Of a stretch of DNA of 6,299 nt, positions 5,773 to 6,299 are shown piece after piece; within the stretch, counting starts at the first letter, position 1; each line of letters begins with the position of its first letter. Below the pieces are notes generated by a model. That model did not search any database and had not been told where the DNA came from. It worked only from the letters and a program-made list of their open reading frames with translations. The stretch is from positions 1-6,299 of the forward strand of contig CAYUEQ010000048.1 in assembly GCA_964443805.1 (NCBI GenBank). Reading direction: 5' to 3'. The position numbers were made by a program, and so were the translations under genes. The DNA comes from CAYUEQ01 sp964443805. GTDB taxonomy: Bacteria; Bacillota_I; Bacilli_A; RF39; UBA660.

Positions 5773-5799
5773 AATAGTATCATTGCACATGATACTATT
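5773..5799. terminator. Perfect 11-bp inverted repeat: terminator or operator
   Basis: AATAGTATCAT (5773-5783) and ATGATACTATT (5789-5799) are perfect complements around a five-base loop TGCAC. It begins 15 bases after the remnant's stop, as a terminator would, but only a few T residues follow before an ATATAT run. The loop also coincides with a possible -35 (TTGCAC) of the next gene, so an operator role for that gene is an alternative. Confidence 0.55.
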
Positions 5800-5809
5800 T
5801 ATATATAAT
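5783..5809 (+). promoter_or_regulatory. Weak candidate promoter for the broken exported-protein gene
   Basis: TTGCAC (5783-5788) and a perfect TATAAT (5804-5809) lie upstream of the gene at 5834, but the spacer is only 15 bases; TAATAA at 5806-5811 would give 17. The -35 sits in the loop of the inverted repeat. Initiation near 5816 would leave a short leader containing the GGAGG at 5824-5828. Confidence 0.35.
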
Positions 5810-5833
5810 AATCTGTAAGAGTTGGAGGAAAAA

Positions 5834-6160
5834 ATGAAGTTTATTAAAAGCCAAACAAAATCAGCTAAAATTAAAAAATTGTATATATTATCATGCTTAT
5901 TAATAATATAAATTTTAATGTTATTTCAATTTACTTACGCTTTATTTATAAATAAATCAAAAGATGTAGTAACTAATATAAGAGTAGGAGATTTAAGATA
6001 TGAATTATCATTAAAAAATAATATAGTTGAAGAATTGGAACTTCCTAATTTAGTAGTAGACATTGTTGATAATATGATACCGGTATCATGGGATGGTTCA
6101 ACATTAATAAAAGCTAATAAAAACAACATAAATAATATTCAAAAATTATTTATCTACTAG
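5834..6160 (+). pseudogene. Small exported protein gene broken by an in-frame stop in its signal/membrane segment
   Basis: ATG 5834 has a strong site GGAGG (5824-5828) and encodes a basic N-terminus (KFIKSQTKSAKIKK) leading into LYILSCLLII, then TAA at 5909-5911. Translation resumes in the same frame with ILMLFQFTYALF and continues for over 80 codons to TAG 6160. Joined, the two parts make one Lys-rich N-terminus plus a single hydrophobic span ending in TYALF, a typical signal peptide/anchor of 108 codons total. The downstream piece contains DVVTNIRVGDLRYELSL and, near its end, MIPVSWDGSTLIKANKNN. The ATG at 5918 could start an 80-residue product, but it has no ribosome binding site and would lack the basic N-terminus. 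TAA is a normal stop for other genes here. The ending right after the IPVSWDG segment also suggests loss of C-terminal modules. Function unknown; probably surface-exposed ancestrally. Confidence 0.65.
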
Positions 6161-6195
6161 GCATAGCATAATCAAAATAAGAAAGGAGCATAGCG

Positions 6196-6299
6196 ATGAA
6201 CTATATAAAAAAGTATATAAAAAAACAAACAACAGTTATAGTATTATCAATAATACTACTAGCAATCATAGCAATAAGTACCAGCTATGCTCTTTTTAG
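6196..6299 (+). CDS. N-terminus of an exported or membrane-anchored protein, cut by window edge
   Basis: ATG 6196 follows a good ribosome binding site (GAAAGGAG, 6181-6188). The 34 visible codons encode a basic stretch (NYIKKYIKKQ) and a hydrophobic segment at about residues 13-30 (VIVLSIILLAIIAIS), ending in TSYALF. The frame is open at the window edge; the final TAG-like letters are out of frame. The Tyr-Ala-Leu-Phe end repeats the TYALF of the preceding broken gene, so the two are likely paralogues. Signals ending in Y-A-[YL]-F resemble those of SipW-processed proteins (TasA/CalY type), but no cleavage enzyme is visible here. The mature part lies outside the window, so no function can be given. 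Confidence 0.7.
   Translation, partial: MNYIKKYIKKQTTVIVLSIILLAIIAISTSYALF

Noticed and set aside
5909..5911. Read-through or recoding of TAA in the signal segment
   Set aside because: TAA is the ordinary stop of vanZ, ybeY, recO and era here, and no recoding structure is evident; a nonsense lesion is simpler.
1..6299. Mollicute code with TGA as tryptophan
   Set aside because: yqfC, yqfD and yqzL end at TGA exactly where their families end, with overlap or close coupling to the next gene, and Trp residues use TGG.

Overview
The window is strongly AT-rich and uses the standard bacterial code: TGA, TAA and TAG all end genes here, and Trp is written TGG. The gene content and order (yqfC-yqfD ... 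ybeY-dgkA-cdd-era-yqzL-recO) are those of the conserved sporulation and housekeeping cluster of Bacillota, best known from Bacillus subtilis. YqfC and YqfD point to an endospore former or a recent descendant of one. The extreme AT richness and the surface-protein debris at the right end fit an uncultured gut-type member of the Bacilli, but that placement is inference.

Layout. At 1-338, on the minus strand, is the start of a HIT-family nucleotide hydrolase/transferase, cut by the window edge. A short divergent intergenic region (339-425) holds a 12-bp direct repeat, a sigma-E-like promoter for the rightward operon and a possible leftward promoter. From 426 to 5444 nine genes run rightward, almost touching or overlapping: yqfC, yqfD, a VanZ-family membrane protein, ybeY, dgkA, cdd, era, a 28-residue yqzL and recO. 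A hairpin terminator begins inside the end of recO. Compared with B. subtilis, the VanZ gene sits where phoH and pgpH would be, and glyQS does not follow recO.

From about 5455 to the right edge the character changes. There is a good sigma-A-type promoter with no intact gene behind it, then the last ~60 codons of an aromatic- and glycine-rich surface-type protein without a start, then a perfect 11-bp inverted repeat. Next comes a small exported-protein gene with a good ribosome binding site, broken by an in-frame TAA inside its signal/membrane segment. Last is the beginning of a second exported protein whose membrane segment ends in the same Tyr-Ala-Leu-Phe. I read this as a decaying cluster of related surface-protein genes inserted downstream of recO.

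How the genes work together. YqfC/YqfD act in the mother cell during sporulation. YbeY and Era both act on 16S rRNA and the 30S subunit, DgkA recycles undecaprenol for wall synthesis, Cdd salvages cytidine, and RecO serves recombinational repair. They share a transcript by old synteny rather than a single pathway. I found no CRISPR array, tRNA, transposase, reverse transcriptase or defence system. The region most worth following up is 5455-6299.
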